64,000 bases of DNA from positions 248,001 through 312,000 of the forward strand of contig JACKNU010000001.1 of NCBI GenBank assembly GCA_024234675.1. Reading direction: 5' to 3'. Below, in pieces: positions 54,122-62,211 of this stretch (positions are counted from its first letter, which is position 1; each line of letters starts with the position of its first letter). A model generated the notes under the pieces. It was not told the origin of the DNA, did no database searches, and saw nothing but the letters and a program-made list of their open reading frames with translations. The position numbers and the translations under genes were made by a program. This DNA comes from Pseudomonadales bacterium (GTDB lineage: Bacteria > Pseudomonadota > Gammaproteobacteria > Pseudomonadales > Halieaceae).

Positions 54122-54379
54122 ATGCAACAGATGTCAGCTGACAGCGACCGGTTCACCCTCTACGGTACGTCCGCCTGCCATCTCTGCGAGCTGGCGGAGG
54201 ATATGCTGCGGCCGCTGTGTGCGGCTGCGGAATTAGAGTACACCAAGGTGGATATCAGCGAGTCGGATGAGCTGTTCCGGCGCTATGGGGTGCGAATTCC
54301 GGTACTCGCCGATTCCCGGGGCCGGGAGTTGGACTGGCCGTTTTCCCCCGAGCAACTGCGGGTGTTTTGCAGTGCCTAG
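54122..54379 (+). CDS. Glutaredoxin-like protein (DUF836 type)
   Basis: 85 residues of thioredoxin fold: FTLYGTSACHLCELAEDML contains the CHLC redox pair, followed by YTKVDISESDELFRRYGVRIPVLAD with the cis-Pro (RIPVL). GGAGGTG lies upstream of the ATG at 54122; an earlier in-frame start lacks it. It converges with uspA, 27 bases between stops. Confidence 0.85.
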   Translation: MQQMSADSDRFTLYGTSACHLCELAEDMLRPLCAAAELEYTKVDISESDELFRRYGVRIPVLADSRGRELDWPFSPEQLRVFCSA

Positions 54380-54406
54380 TGTGCTCTATTCCTTCCTGGC
54401 AGTACC

Positions 54407-54847
54407 CTAGTCCTTGCCGCCCACGCGCACGGCCAGCACGTCGCGTTTGGCGCCGTGCAGCACACCGTTGGCGGTAGAACCCATCAGCAGTGCCAGGCCG
54501 TGGCGCCCGTGGCTGCCCACCACGATGAGGTCGGCATCCAGTTCGGTGGCCAGGGCGTGGATTTCGACTTCCGGCCGGCCCATAACCAGGTGGCGGTGTT
54601 CGGCGTCGATACCATTGGCCGTGCCGAAGCGTTCCAGCTGCTGGCTGGCCTGCTGGTAAATCTCGTCCTGGATACCGGAGAAATCCATGGGAATGTCGCC
54701 GCCGTAGGCGAAGCTCAGGGGTTCGATGACGTGGATGAGGTGCAACTGGGCGGTGGTGCCGCTGGCGACAGCGCGAGCCCGCTGGAAGATCATCGCGGAA
54801 TCCTCGCTCAGGTCTATGGCAACGAGGATTTTCTGGTAGTCGGACAT
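54407..54847 (-). CDS. Universal stress protein, UspA family
   Basis: 146 residues: KILVAIDLSEDSAMIFQRA at the N-terminus and the ATP-binding loop VVGSHGRHGLALLMGSTANGVL (G-2x-G-9x-G-S/T), so probably an ATP-binding type. The start at 54847 has GGAG upstream; the longer frame to 55471 runs through the neighbouring gene on the other strand. Confidence 0.92.
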   Translation of the reverse strand: MSDYQKILVAIDLSEDSAMIFQRARAVASGTTAQLHLIHVIEPLSFAYGGDIPMDFSGIQDEIYQQASQQLERFGTANGIDAEHRHLVMGRPEVEIHALATELDADLIVVGSHGRHGLALLMGSTANGVLHGAKRDVLAVRVGGKD

Positions 54848-54964
54848 GTCGGTACTCCACATCGGGTGAAAATAACTGGGGCAGTTATAGCATAGAATGG
54901 GCGCAGGGTAATGTGCCCGCGGGGTTGCCGGGGGCGATCCCGGTGACGCCTGGGGGCTGGGAAC

Positions 54965-55423
54965 ATGGACATGACGTATCTGCTGATCATATTTGTAATC
55001 GCCCTGGCGCTGGCGCCCCTGTCCCATTTCGTTCCCAGCAAGCGCCAGCGGGAGGTGGCGCGCCTGCGCGAGTATGCGGCGGTGCACGGCCTGTTCGTGG
55101 AATTTCGCGGTTTGCCGGGGCAGGCGCCTGGCAGACCCCGGGAATCCGCGGGCAACCAGACTATCTACTACGGGCGACGCCTGCCGGCCTCGCGGCAAAA
55201 GAGCGCCAGCTCCCAGGCCTGGCTGCGCGAGGGCGAGGCCTGGCGGGCGATGGAGCGTAGCACGGGTATCCCCGCCGCGCTGCAGGAACTGCCCCCCCAG
55301 GTGCTGGCCGCCAGCGCCGACGAGCACAGTTGCGGCGCCTACTGGCGGGAGTCGGGCGGGGTTGAGGTTGTGGAGCAGATCAGGCAGGCTCTGGAGGCCT
55401 GGTCGGGTCAGTTGCGCGGGTAG
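54965..55423 (+). CDS. Membrane-anchored hypothetical protein
   Basis: 152 residues. One N-terminal membrane helix (MTYLLIIFVIALALAPLSHF), then the basic juxtamembrane segment SKRQREVARLREYA, and a soluble domain with AWLREGEAWRAMERSTGIPA and PPQVLAASADEHSCGAYW. No family recognised. It could be read with topA, 123 bases downstream. Confidence 0.65.
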   Translation: MDMTYLLIIFVIALALAPLSHFVPSKRQREVARLREYAAVHGLFVEFRGLPGQAPGRPRESAGNQTIYYGRRLPASRQKSASSQAWLREGEAWRAMERSTGIPAALQELPPQVLAASADEHSCGAYWRESGGVEVVEQIRQALEAWSGQLRG

Positions 55424-55545
55424 GCGGCGCAGGCGAATCCGGGAATTCGCTTGACCCCGTGGGGCAGGCACACTATATATGCCACCTTTTCACTGGCCGC
55501 GAGCGCCGGTCCATTCACCAGACCGGGTGGGCAGTAAAGGAATCT

Positions 55546-58218
55546 ATGGGTAAGTCACTAGTCATCGTCGAATCGCCAGCCAAGGCGAAAACCATCAATA
55601 AGTACCTGGGCCCGGACTTTATCGTCAAGTCCAGCGTGGGTCATATCCGCGACCTGCCGACCGCCGGCAGCGGCACCGGTGTGGACCCCAAGGAGCGCGC
55701 CGCCCAGGCCGCCAAGACCCGCAAGATGGCCCCGGAAAAAAAGGCCGAGTACCGCAAGCAGAAGTCCCGGGACCAGTTGATCCGGCGCATGGGCATCGAC
55801 CCGGAGCATGGCTGGAAGGCCAATTACCAGATTCTCCCGGGCAAGGAAAAAGTGGTGAGCGAACTCAAGAAGCTCGCCGCCAGCGCCGACGCGATCTACC
55901 TCGCGACCGACCTTGACCGCGAGGGGGAGGCCATTGCCTGGCACCTGCGGGAGGCCATCGGCGGCGACGACAGCCGCTACCAGCGCGTGGTGTTCAACGA
56001 GATCACCAAAAAAGCCATAACCGAGGCTTTCGAGCAACCTTCCGATCTGGACCAGAACCGGGTCAACGCGCAGCAGGCCCGCCGCTTTCTCGACCGGGTG
56101 GTGGGGTACATGGTGTCGCCGCTGCTGTGGGCCAAGGTAGCCCGGGGGCTTTCCGCGGGGCGAGTGCAGTCGGTGGCGGTACGCCTGATCGTGGAGCGCG
56201 AGCGTGAAATCCACGCCTTCGTGCCGGAGGAGTATTGGGAGGTGCATGCTGACCTGGCTACCGCCCGGAACGATATGGCGCGTTTCCAGGTGCGCAAACA
56301 GGGCGGGGAGGAGTTCCGCCCCAACAGCGCCGAGGCCACCAAGGTCGCCACCGACGCACTGCAGCGGCTGCCCTATGTGGTCAGCAAGCGCGAGGACAAG
56401 CCCACCCGGTCAAAACCCGGCGCGCCCTTTATAACCTCCACCCTGCAGCAGGCAGCCAGCACCCGCCTGGGTTTCAGCGTCAAGAAGACCATGATGATGG
56501 CCCAGCGTCTTTACGAGGCGGGCTATATTACCTACATGCGGACCGATTCCACCAACCTCAGCGCCGAGGCGGTGGCGGCCTGTCGCAACTATATCGGCAA
56601 GCAGTTCCCGGCCAAATATCTGCCCGAAGCGTCCCGGCTGTACTCCTCCAAGGAGGGCGCCCAGGAGGCCCACGAGGCCATCCGCCCCTCGGACGTGACC
56701 GTGTCCCAGAGCGCCCTGCAGGGCATGGAGCGCGACGCCGAGCGCCTCTATGAGCTGATCTGGCGCCAGTTCGTCGCCTGCCAGATGCCCGACGCGCAAT
56801 ATCTCTCCACGGTGGTAACCGTCACCGCCGGCGACTACCAGCTCAGCGCCAAGGGCCGCATCGTGGTCTTTGATGGCTACACCCGGGTACAGGCCCCGGC
56901 GGGCCGCAAGGGTGACGACACCGTGCTGCCGGATATGAAAGAGGGCGATGCCCTGACCCTGGAAAAGCTCGATCCGGCCCAGCATTTTACCAAGCCCACG
57001 CCGCGCTACGGCGAGGCCAGCCTGGTGCGGGAGCTGGAGAAGCGGGGCATAGGCAGGCCCTCCACGTACGCCGCCATCATCTCCACCATCCAGGACCGCG
57101 GCTATGTGCGCCTGGAGAACAAGCGTTTCTACGCTGAGAAAATGGGTGAGATCGTCACCCAGCGCCTGCAGAGAAGTTTTACCGAGCTGCTGGATTACGG
57201 TTTCACCGCCTCCATGGAGGCGCACCTGGACGAGGTGGCCCAGGGCAAGCTGGACTGGCGGGAATTGCTGGACCGGTTCTACGGCGAGTTCTCAGGGCTA
57301 TTGGAATTGGCCGAGGAACCCGAACCCCGGGGCATGCAGCCCAACGAGCCGACGCCCACCGATATACCCTGCAGCAAGTGCGGCCGGCCCATGCAGATTC
57401 GCACCGCCAGCACCGGGGTGTTCCTGGGCTGTTCCGGTTACGCGCTGCCGCCCAAGGAGCGCTGCAAGAACACCATCAACCTCACCCCGGGGGACGAGGC
57501 CATCCGCGAGGACGCGGACGACGAGGCCGAGTCCAGGCTGCTGATCGCCCGCCACCGGTGTTCGCTGTGCAATACCGCCATGGACAGTTACCTGATCGAT
57601 GAGTCGCGCAAACTGCACGTCTGCGGCAACAATCCCGACTGTCCGGGTTATGAGGTGGAAACGGGCAAGTTCAGGATCAAGGGCTACGACGGCCCGGTGA
57701 TCGAGTGCGACAAGTGCGGCGCCGATATGCAACTCAAGACGGGCCGCTTCGGCAAGTATTTCGGCTGTACCGCCGAGGCCTGCAAGAACACCCGCAAGCT
57801 GTTGCGCAACGGCGAGGCGGCGCCCCCCAAGATGGACCCCGTGCCGATGCCCGAGCTGGCATGCCAGAAAGTGGAGGACCACTATATCCTGCGCGATGGC
57901 GCCGCCGGCTTGTTCCTCGCCGCCAGCCAGTTCCCGCGCAACCGCGAAACCCGCGCGCCGTACCTCGACGAGTTGCTGCCCCACAAGGATGAAATCGATC
58001 CCAAGTACAGCTTCCTGTTCAGTGCGCCGGTGGCCGATCCCGACGGCAATCGCGCCCAGGTGCGTTTCAGCCGCAAGACCAAGGAGCAGTACGTGATGAC
58101 CGAGGTCGATGGCAAGGCCACCGGCTGGAAGGCGTTTTACCAGGGTGGCAAGTGGCAGGTGGAGCAATCCGCCGCCAAAGCCAAGAGCAAGGCGCCCGCC
58201 CGGCGCAAGAAGAAGTGA
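55546..58218 (+). CDS. topA: DNA topoisomerase I
   Basis: Type IA topoisomerase relaxing negative supercoils. 890 residues: Toprim VIVESPAKAKTINKYLG...YLATDLDREGEAIAWHL, active-site Y330 in GYITYMRTDSTNLS, and C-terminal zinc-ribbon repeats (CSKCGRPMQIR, CSLCNTAMDSY, CDKCGADMQLK) before a basic tail ending ARRKKK. AAAGGA precedes the ATG at 55546. The overlapping downstream gene starts within its stop codon. Confidence 0.96.
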   Translation: MGKSLVIVESPAKAKTINKYLGPDFIVKSSVGHIRDLPTAGSGTGVDPKERAAQAAKTRKMAPEKKAEYRKQKSRDQLIRRMGIDPEHGWKANYQILPGKEKVVSELKKLAASADAIYLATDLDREGEAIAWHLREAIGGDDSRYQRVVFNEITKKAITEAFEQPSDLDQNRVNAQQARRFLDRVVGYMVSPLLWAKVARGLSAGRVQSVAVRLIVEREREIHAFVPEEYWEVHADLATARNDMARFQVRKQGGEEFRPNSAEATKVATDALQRLPYVVSKREDKPTRSKPGAPFITSTLQQAASTRLGFSVKKTMMMAQRLYEAGYITYMRTDSTNLSAEAVAACRNYIGKQFPAKYLPEASRLYSSKEGAQEAHEAIRPSDVTVSQSALQGMERDAERLYELIWRQFVACQMPDAQYLSTVVTVTAGDYQLSAKGRIVVFDGYTRVQAPAGRKGDDTVLPDMKEGDALTLEKLDPAQHFTKPTPRYGEASLVRELEKRGIGRPSTYAAIISTIQDRGYVRLENKRFYAEKMGEIVTQRLQRSFTELLDYGFTASMEAHLDEVAQGKLDWRELLDRFYGEFSGLLELAEEPEPRGMQPNEPTPTDIPCSKCGRPMQIRTASTGVFLGCSGYALPPKERCKNTINLTPGDEAIREDADDEAESRLLIARHRCSLCNTAMDSYLIDESRKLHVCGNNPDCPGYEVETGKFRIKGYDGPVIECDKCGADMQLKTGRFGKYFGCTAEACKNTRKLLRNGEAAPPKMDPVPMPELACQKVEDHYILRDGAAGLFLAASQFPRNRETRAPYLDELLPHKDEIDPKYSFLFSAPVADPDGNRAQVRFSRKTKEQYVMTEVDGKATGWKAFYQGGKWQVEQSAAKAKSKAPARRKKK

Positions 58219-58685
58219 GTGCCGCCCGGGGCAGGGCCAACCAGTCCCTGTACCTGGCCCGTATCCTGCTGGACGCCTGGGACGAGGCCCTGGACCGGCA
58301 GGAACTCCCTGCCAGGGTCGTCAACCAGGCCTTTTTACCGGCTGTAAAGCTGCACCTGGGCCAGGCCTACGGCTGGTTCCTCCTGGCTGCCGCCCAGTTG
58401 GACCGGCTGCCTGAGCGGCCCCCGGCCCGCAGTGCCGAGTTGCCGCCCGTTCCCGAGGGCAAGGCGGTACCGGGTGAGATCCGGGAACTGTCCCAGTTGG
58501 AGTCCGGCGGCTGGCTGGCGGACATGCTGGCCGACGAACAGCCGCTGGCTGCCCCGCAGCCTGTCGCCCGCGACAACCTCGTGATCGCGACGGCGGCTAT
58601 GCCCGGCGCGGCAGAGGCCCGGGACTGGCTGGCAAAGCTGGGGGCGCTGTTTGAACGCATGGGCGACTCCCTGAACGAATACTAG
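58215..58685 (+). CDS. DUF6586-type small protein
   Basis: 156 residues, GTG start overlapping the topA stop by 4 bases. RANQSLYLARILLDAWD at the start and the end AKLGALFERMGDSLNEY match the small protein that follows topA in pseudomonads (PA3010 position). Helical, with a Pro-rich middle. Function unknown. Confidence 0.8.
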   Translation: MSAARGRANQSLYLARILLDAWDEALDRQELPARVVNQAFLPAVKLHLGQAYGWFLLAAAQLDRLPERPPARSAELPPVPEGKAVPGEIRELSQLESGGWLADMLADEQPLAAPQPVARDNLVIATAAMPGAAEARDWLAKLGALFERMGDSLNEY

Positions 58686-58766
58686 ACCCGCCGCAGGCGC
58701 GGGTGGTCGCGCGCGCCCCGGGCTGTTAGACTGGCCGCTCACATGCAGCAAACAGAGGTTTATTGA

Positions 58767-59021
58767 ATGCCTGCATCTTTACTGGAGATCGTCGATCTCG
58801 GAGACGGCGAGGTTGTCCTGCAAAGGGCGGATGACGCTGCGGAACCGCTGGTTACCATCCGCTTTTCTGATGAAACACGCATTTACCTGATGGATAACGG
58901 TCTGGAAGTTGCCAGGGCGATGATACAGGCCGGCATCCAGGCGGCCGCGGCTATTGCCGAGCAGGCCGAGGTGGAAGCGGACAGCGCTGCGTCGACCACT
59001 ACCGCCCGTATTCTGCACTGA
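58767..59021 (+). CDS. Small conserved hypothetical protein
   Basis: 84 residues: a beta-rich first half (LLEIVDLGDGEVVLQRADD...LVTIRFSDETRIYLMD) and an Ala-rich helix (AMIQAGIQAAAAIAEQAEVEA). GAGG lies 8 bases before the ATG. It corresponds by position to the second small gene between topA and lexA in pseudomonads. It converges with lexA, 14 bases between stops. Confidence 0.75.
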   Translation: MPASLLEIVDLGDGEVVLQRADDAAEPLVTIRFSDETRIYLMDNGLEVARAMIQAGIQAAAAIAEQAEVEADSAASTTTARILH

Positions 59022-59035
59022 TCTCGGCCGCGGGC

Positions 59036-59638
59036 TCAGTTGCCCCGGCGCAGAACACCCACGCTGATACCTTCGATGGCGAAGGACTGTTCGCGCAAAT
59101 CCACTTTTATCGGCTCATAGCTGCTGTTTTCCGGCAGCAGTTCCAGCAGGTGTTTCTGGCGGGTCCGGTGCAGGCGCTTGACCGTGACTTCGTCGTCGAT
59201 GCGCGCCACCACGATATCGCCATTGTCGGCCACCGGGGTGCTGTGCACCGCCAGCAAATCGCCGTCGAAGATGCCGATCTCGATCATGCTGTCGCCCTGC
59301 ACCGTCAGGAAATAATCCGCCGGGGGTTTGAAAAAGGAGGGCGCCAGGTCGCAGTAGTCTTCTATATGCTGCTGGGCCAGCACCGGGTTGCCCGCCGCCA
59401 CCCGGCCGACGATGGGTATGCCCGCGCTCTCGGGCAGCCTTATGCCCCGTGAGGCACCGGCGATCATCTCGATCGCGCCCTTGCGCGCCAGGGCCTTGAG
59501 ATGCTCTTCCGCCGCGTTGGCGGACCTGAACCCCAACTCCCTGGCGATATCGGCCCGGGTGGGGGGATAACCGGTCTGGTCGATATGCTGGCGTACGAGG
59601 TCCAGCACTTGCTGTTGTCGCGCAGTGAGCTTTTCCAT
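59036..59638 (-). CDS. lexA: LexA repressor
   Basis: SOS repressor of 200 residues. Winged helix (LTARQQQVLDLVRQHID...TRADIARELGFRSANAAEEHL), self-cleavage site A82-G83 in GRVAAGNP, catalytic S117 in VQGDSMIEIG and K154 in VTVKRLHR. The start at 59638 is the family start; an in-frame extension to 59704 runs through its operators. Two SOS boxes lie upstream, so autoregulation is expected. No sulA-like gene lies beside it. Confidence 0.96.
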   Translation of the reverse strand: MEKLTARQQQVLDLVRQHIDQTGYPPTRADIARELGFRSANAAEEHLKALARKGAIEMIAGASRGIRLPESAGIPIVGRVAAGNPVLAQQHIEDYCDLAPSFFKPPADYFLTVQGDSMIEIGIFDGDLLAVHSTPVADNGDIVVARIDDEVTVKRLHRTRQKHLLELLPENSSYEPIKVDLREQSFAIEGISVGVLRRGN

Positions 59639-59650
59639 CACGGGCACCAT

Positions 59651-59666
59651 CTGGTTATTTATACAG
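59651..59666. promoter_or_regulatory. SOS (LexA) box proximal to lexA
   Basis: CTGGTTATTTATACAG; read toward lexA it is CTGT-N8-CCAG, one change from the CTGT-N8-ACAG consensus. It lies 12 bases upstream of the lexA ATG, over the ribosome-binding/early transcribed region. Confidence 0.8.
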
Positions 59667-59669
59667 GTG

Positions 59670-59685
59670 CTGTGATTATATACAG
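59670..59685. promoter_or_regulatory. SOS (LexA) box distal to lexA, overlapping -10
   Basis: CTGTGATTATATACAG fits CTGT-N8-ACAG exactly. A TATAAT -10 for lexA (minus strand, 59675-59680) lies inside it, with a TTGTGC -35-like hexamer 18 bases further (59699-59704), so LexA binding would block the promoter. Confidence 0.88.
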
Positions 59686-59771
59686 TGTGTGCTTGCGGGC
59701 ACAAGCGGCTTTAGCAGGCGGCCTGGCGCCGCGGGGGGAGGGGAGCCGGCTGTGGTGGACTGGCCTCCGGC

Positions 59772-60089
59772 TCAGTAGTCTTCCACGCCGTACATGGTGT
59801 CCGGCTCGACGAAGTTGAGGGGGCTGTTCCACTCCTCGGGATGATAGGGGAGATCGGGGTCCAGCATATCCTCATCATCCAGTTCGAAGGGATTGCGCCA
59901 GTCCTCGGGGGCGGCCACTTTCTGCAGGTGCAGTTCGCGCCAGCCGTCGAGGTCGTACTCCGCGACCTCACCGTCCAGGTACTGCAGCTCTATGGTCAGG
60001 GTCGAGGGGTCCCAGTCGATGACCTCGAACAGTGCCTCGGACTCGGTATCCTTGTACCATTCACCGATGAGGGGAGTCAGCATTTTCAT
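59772..60089 (-). CDS. Small acidic protein, DUF6763-like
   Basis: 105 residues, strongly acidic. MLTPLIGEWYKDTESEALFEVIDWD and IELQYLDGEVAEYDLDGWRELHL resemble a small family I know as DUF6763, and the C-terminus (EDWRNPFELDDEDMLDPDLP) is Asp/Glu-rich. AGGA lies 10 bases upstream. No function known. It is divergent from the mscS unit across 281 bases. Confidence 0.7.
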   Translation of the reverse strand: MKMLTPLIGEWYKDTESEALFEVIDWDPSTLTIELQYLDGEVAEYDLDGWRELHLQKVAAPEDWRNPFELDDEDMLDPDLPYHPEEWNSPLNFVEPDTMYGVEDY

Positions 60090-60248
60090 GATTCGCTGTC
60101 CTGAAAAAGGGTTTGTCAGGTCAACATATCACGCTGTCATGTGCTGTCCATTATGTGAGAACGGCATAAGAATAACGTTGCAAATTACCGCGTTTCCTAA
60201 CAGAAATGTTTTGTACCGCGATCAAGCAGTTGCGCGGGCTTTCCAGAG

Positions 60249-60278
60249 TTGACTTAAGTTGGCCATGCCCTTTATATA
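60249..60278 (+). promoter_or_regulatory. Putative sigma70 promoter for the mscS unit
   Basis: TTGACT (60249-60254) and TATATA (60273-60278), spacer 18 (or TTATAT with 17). The expected start is near 60286, placing the upstream peptide ORF and the inverted repeat in the 5' UTR. Confidence 0.55.
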
Positions 60279-60293
60279 CTCGTTCCTTGCTAA

Positions 60294-60344
60294 CCTGTCG
60301 GTTTTGACATGAAAAAACTGTCTAAGCGGCTACTTGCCGACAGG
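60294..60344 (+). promoter_or_regulatory. Inverted repeat in the mscS leader
   Basis: CCTGTCGG (60294-60301) and CCGACAGG (60337-60344) are perfect 8-base complements enclosing the start of a 21-codon ORF. In RNA they would sequester the ATG region of that ORF. Confidence 0.45.
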
Positions 60345-60374
60345 CAAAACCACCGGAGTCCCACCCGCCCATGA
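60309..60374 (+). CDS. Possible upstream (leader) peptide coupled to mscS
   Basis: A 21-residue basic peptide (MKKLSKRLLADRQ...) whose TGA overlaps the mscS ATG (ATGA, 60371-60374). Its start has no good RBS and lies close to the proposed transcript start, so it may be leaderless-like or not translated. If translated, ribosomes terminating here would reinitiate on mscS, whose own GGAG is 13 bases away. Confidence 0.3.
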   Translation: MKKLSKRLLADRQNHRSPTRP

Positions 60375-61465
60375 ATCGCTTTGAACAGCTCCTGACCCAG
60401 GGCGCCGACTTCGGCAGCGTCGAGGCGCAACTGCTGACGCTGGCGGCCCTGCTGGTGCTGGGCGCGGTCGCGCACCTGCTGCTGGGATTCTTTTTCCGGC
60501 GCCTGCACCGCATCGCCCGCCTCAGCGAGCAGCGCTGGGACGATGTGATCATCACCGCCCTGGAGCGGCCCCTGCGCCTGCTGCTGTGGCTGGTGGTGCT
60601 GTCCCTGGCGCTGGAGGTCCAGCGCATGGTACCGCTGCTGGCAAAAGCCCCGCAGCAGGTTTACTACACCGGTTTGGTGTTGCTGTTCGCCTGGTTCCTG
60701 CACCGGCTGATCGCCGGCGTGGAACGGGAGCTGCTGGAACACAAGCGCGACCTGACCGCTTCCACCGACAAGGCCACGGTGCGGGCCACATCCAAACTCG
60801 CCCGCATCACCCTGTGGATGATAGCTGCGCTCATGGTGCTGCAGACCCTGGGGGTCTCCGTTTCCGGGCTGCTGGCTTTCGGGGGTATAGGCGGTATCGC
60901 GGTGGGCTTTGCCGCCAAGGACCTGCTGGCCAATTTCTTCGGCAGTCTCAGTATTTACCTGGACCGCCCCTTCACCATCGGCGACTGGATACGCTCTCCC
61001 GACAAGCAGATCGAGGGTACGGTGGAGGACATAGGCTGGCGCCTGACGCGCATCCGCACCTTCGACCAGCGCCCGCTGTACGTGCCCAATGCCACCTTCA
61101 GCCAGATCTCGGTGGAAAACCCCTCGCGCATGTTCAATCGCCGCATCTACGAAACCATCGGCATCCGCTACCAGGACGCGGCGGCCATGGCGGCTATCGT
61201 GGAGCAGGTCAGGACCATGCTGGAGCAGCACCCGGACATCGATCTCGAGCGCACCCTGATCGTCAACTTCGTGTCCTTCGGGCCCTCGTCACTGGATTTC
61301 TTTATTTACACTTTTACCCGCACCACCAACTGGGTGGAGTTCCACAGGGTCAAGCAGGACGTGCTGCTGAAGGTGCTGGCCATTATTCACGACCACAACG
61401 CGGACGTGGCCTTTCCCACCCGCACGCTGCATGTGGAGCAAACGGCGCCGGAGCCCAGCCCGTGA
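60371..61465 (+). CDS. MscS-family mechanosensitive channel
   Basis: 364 residues. Four N-terminal membrane segments (LLTLAALLVLGAVAHLLLGF, LLLWLVVLSLALEV, VYYTGLVLLFAWFLHRLI, ITLWMIAALMVLQTLGV), the pore-lining helix GGIGGIAVGFAAKDLLANFFGS (about 175-196), then the beta domain (YLDRPFTIGDWI) and C-terminal cytoplasmic cage. The four membrane segments and length resemble YbdG/MscM-type more than the three-helix MscS. It overlaps the phosphorylase gene by 4 bases. Confidence 0.9.
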   Translation: MNRFEQLLTQGADFGSVEAQLLTLAALLVLGAVAHLLLGFFFRRLHRIARLSEQRWDDVIITALERPLRLLLWLVVLSLALEVQRMVPLLAKAPQQVYYTGLVLLFAWFLHRLIAGVERELLEHKRDLTASTDKATVRATSKLARITLWMIAALMVLQTLGVSVSGLLAFGGIGGIAVGFAAKDLLANFFGSLSIYLDRPFTIGDWIRSPDKQIEGTVEDIGWRLTRIRTFDQRPLYVPNATFSQISVENPSRMFNRRIYETIGIRYQDAAAMAAIVEQVRTMLEQHPDIDLERTLIVNFVSFGPSSLDFFIYTFTRTTNWVEFHRVKQDVLLKVLAIIHDHNADVAFPTRTLHVEQTAPEPSP

Positions 61466-62211
61466 ACCGCCTGGCGATTATCGGCGGGACCGGCGTGGAC
61501 GAGCTGGAGGGCCTGGATATCGTCGCTGCGCACATGCCGGAAACGCCCTACGGCCAGCCCTCCCGCGCTATCCAGGAGGGCCGCCTGGGGGGCATTGGGC
61601 TGTTGTTCCTGCAACGCCACGGCAGCCCTGCCATGATTCCGCCGCACCTGATCAACTACCGGGCCAATCTGTGGGCGTTGCAGGCGCTGGGCGCCACGGA
61701 TATTGTCGCCATCAACGCCGTGGGTGGCATTGCAGCCGGCATGCTGCCGGGGCGGCTGGTCATTCCCGACCAACTCATCGACTATACCTGGGGACGCGAG
61801 CACACCGTCGACGACGGCAATGAAGGCGCCCTGCGGCATATCGATTTCACCGAGCCCTATGATCCCGTCCTGCGCGCCGCCCTGCTGGCGGCCGCGGCCG
61901 GTGCCGGTATCCCCTGTGCGAGCAGCGCGGTGCACGGGGTCACCCAGGGGCCGCGCCTGGAAACCGCGGCGGAGATTCAGCGCATGGCGCGCGACGGCTG
62001 CGACGTGGTGGGCATGACCGGCATGCCGGAGGCCTCACTGGCTCGTGAACTGGGGCTGGCCTATGCCTGCGTGTGCATGGTGGTCAACCCCGCCGCCGGC
62101 CTTGGGCAGGAGCCCATTTCCCTGCAGATGATGCGCGCCACGCTGGCGCGGGAGGCGGCGGTGGTGAGAATGCTGCTGCGGGCCCTGCTGCAGGACCGTT
62201 ACGGAGCCTGA
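61462..62211 (+). CDS. S-methyl-5'-thioinosine phosphorylase
   Basis: 249 residues of the MTAP/PNP family II: NRLAIIGGTGVDELEG, RHGSPAMIPPHLINYRAN with the phosphate-site RHG, NAVGGIAAG, and VVGMTGMPEASLARELGL. The MTGMPEA motif (rather than MTNMPEA) is what I associate with P. aeruginosa PA3004, which prefers methylthioinosine, implying methylthioadenosine is first deaminated. GTG start overlaps the mscS stop; its 3' end overlaps csiV by 13 bases on the other strand. Confidence 0.85.
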   Translation: MNRLAIIGGTGVDELEGLDIVAAHMPETPYGQPSRAIQEGRLGGIGLLFLQRHGSPAMIPPHLINYRANLWALQALGATDIVAINAVGGIAAGMLPGRLVIPDQLIDYTWGREHTVDDGNEGALRHIDFTEPYDPVLRAALLAAAAGAGIPCASSAVHGVTQGPRLETAAEIQRMARDGCDVVGMTGMPEASLARELGLAYACVCMVVNPAAGLGQEPISLQMMRATLAREAAVVRMLLRALLQDRYGA

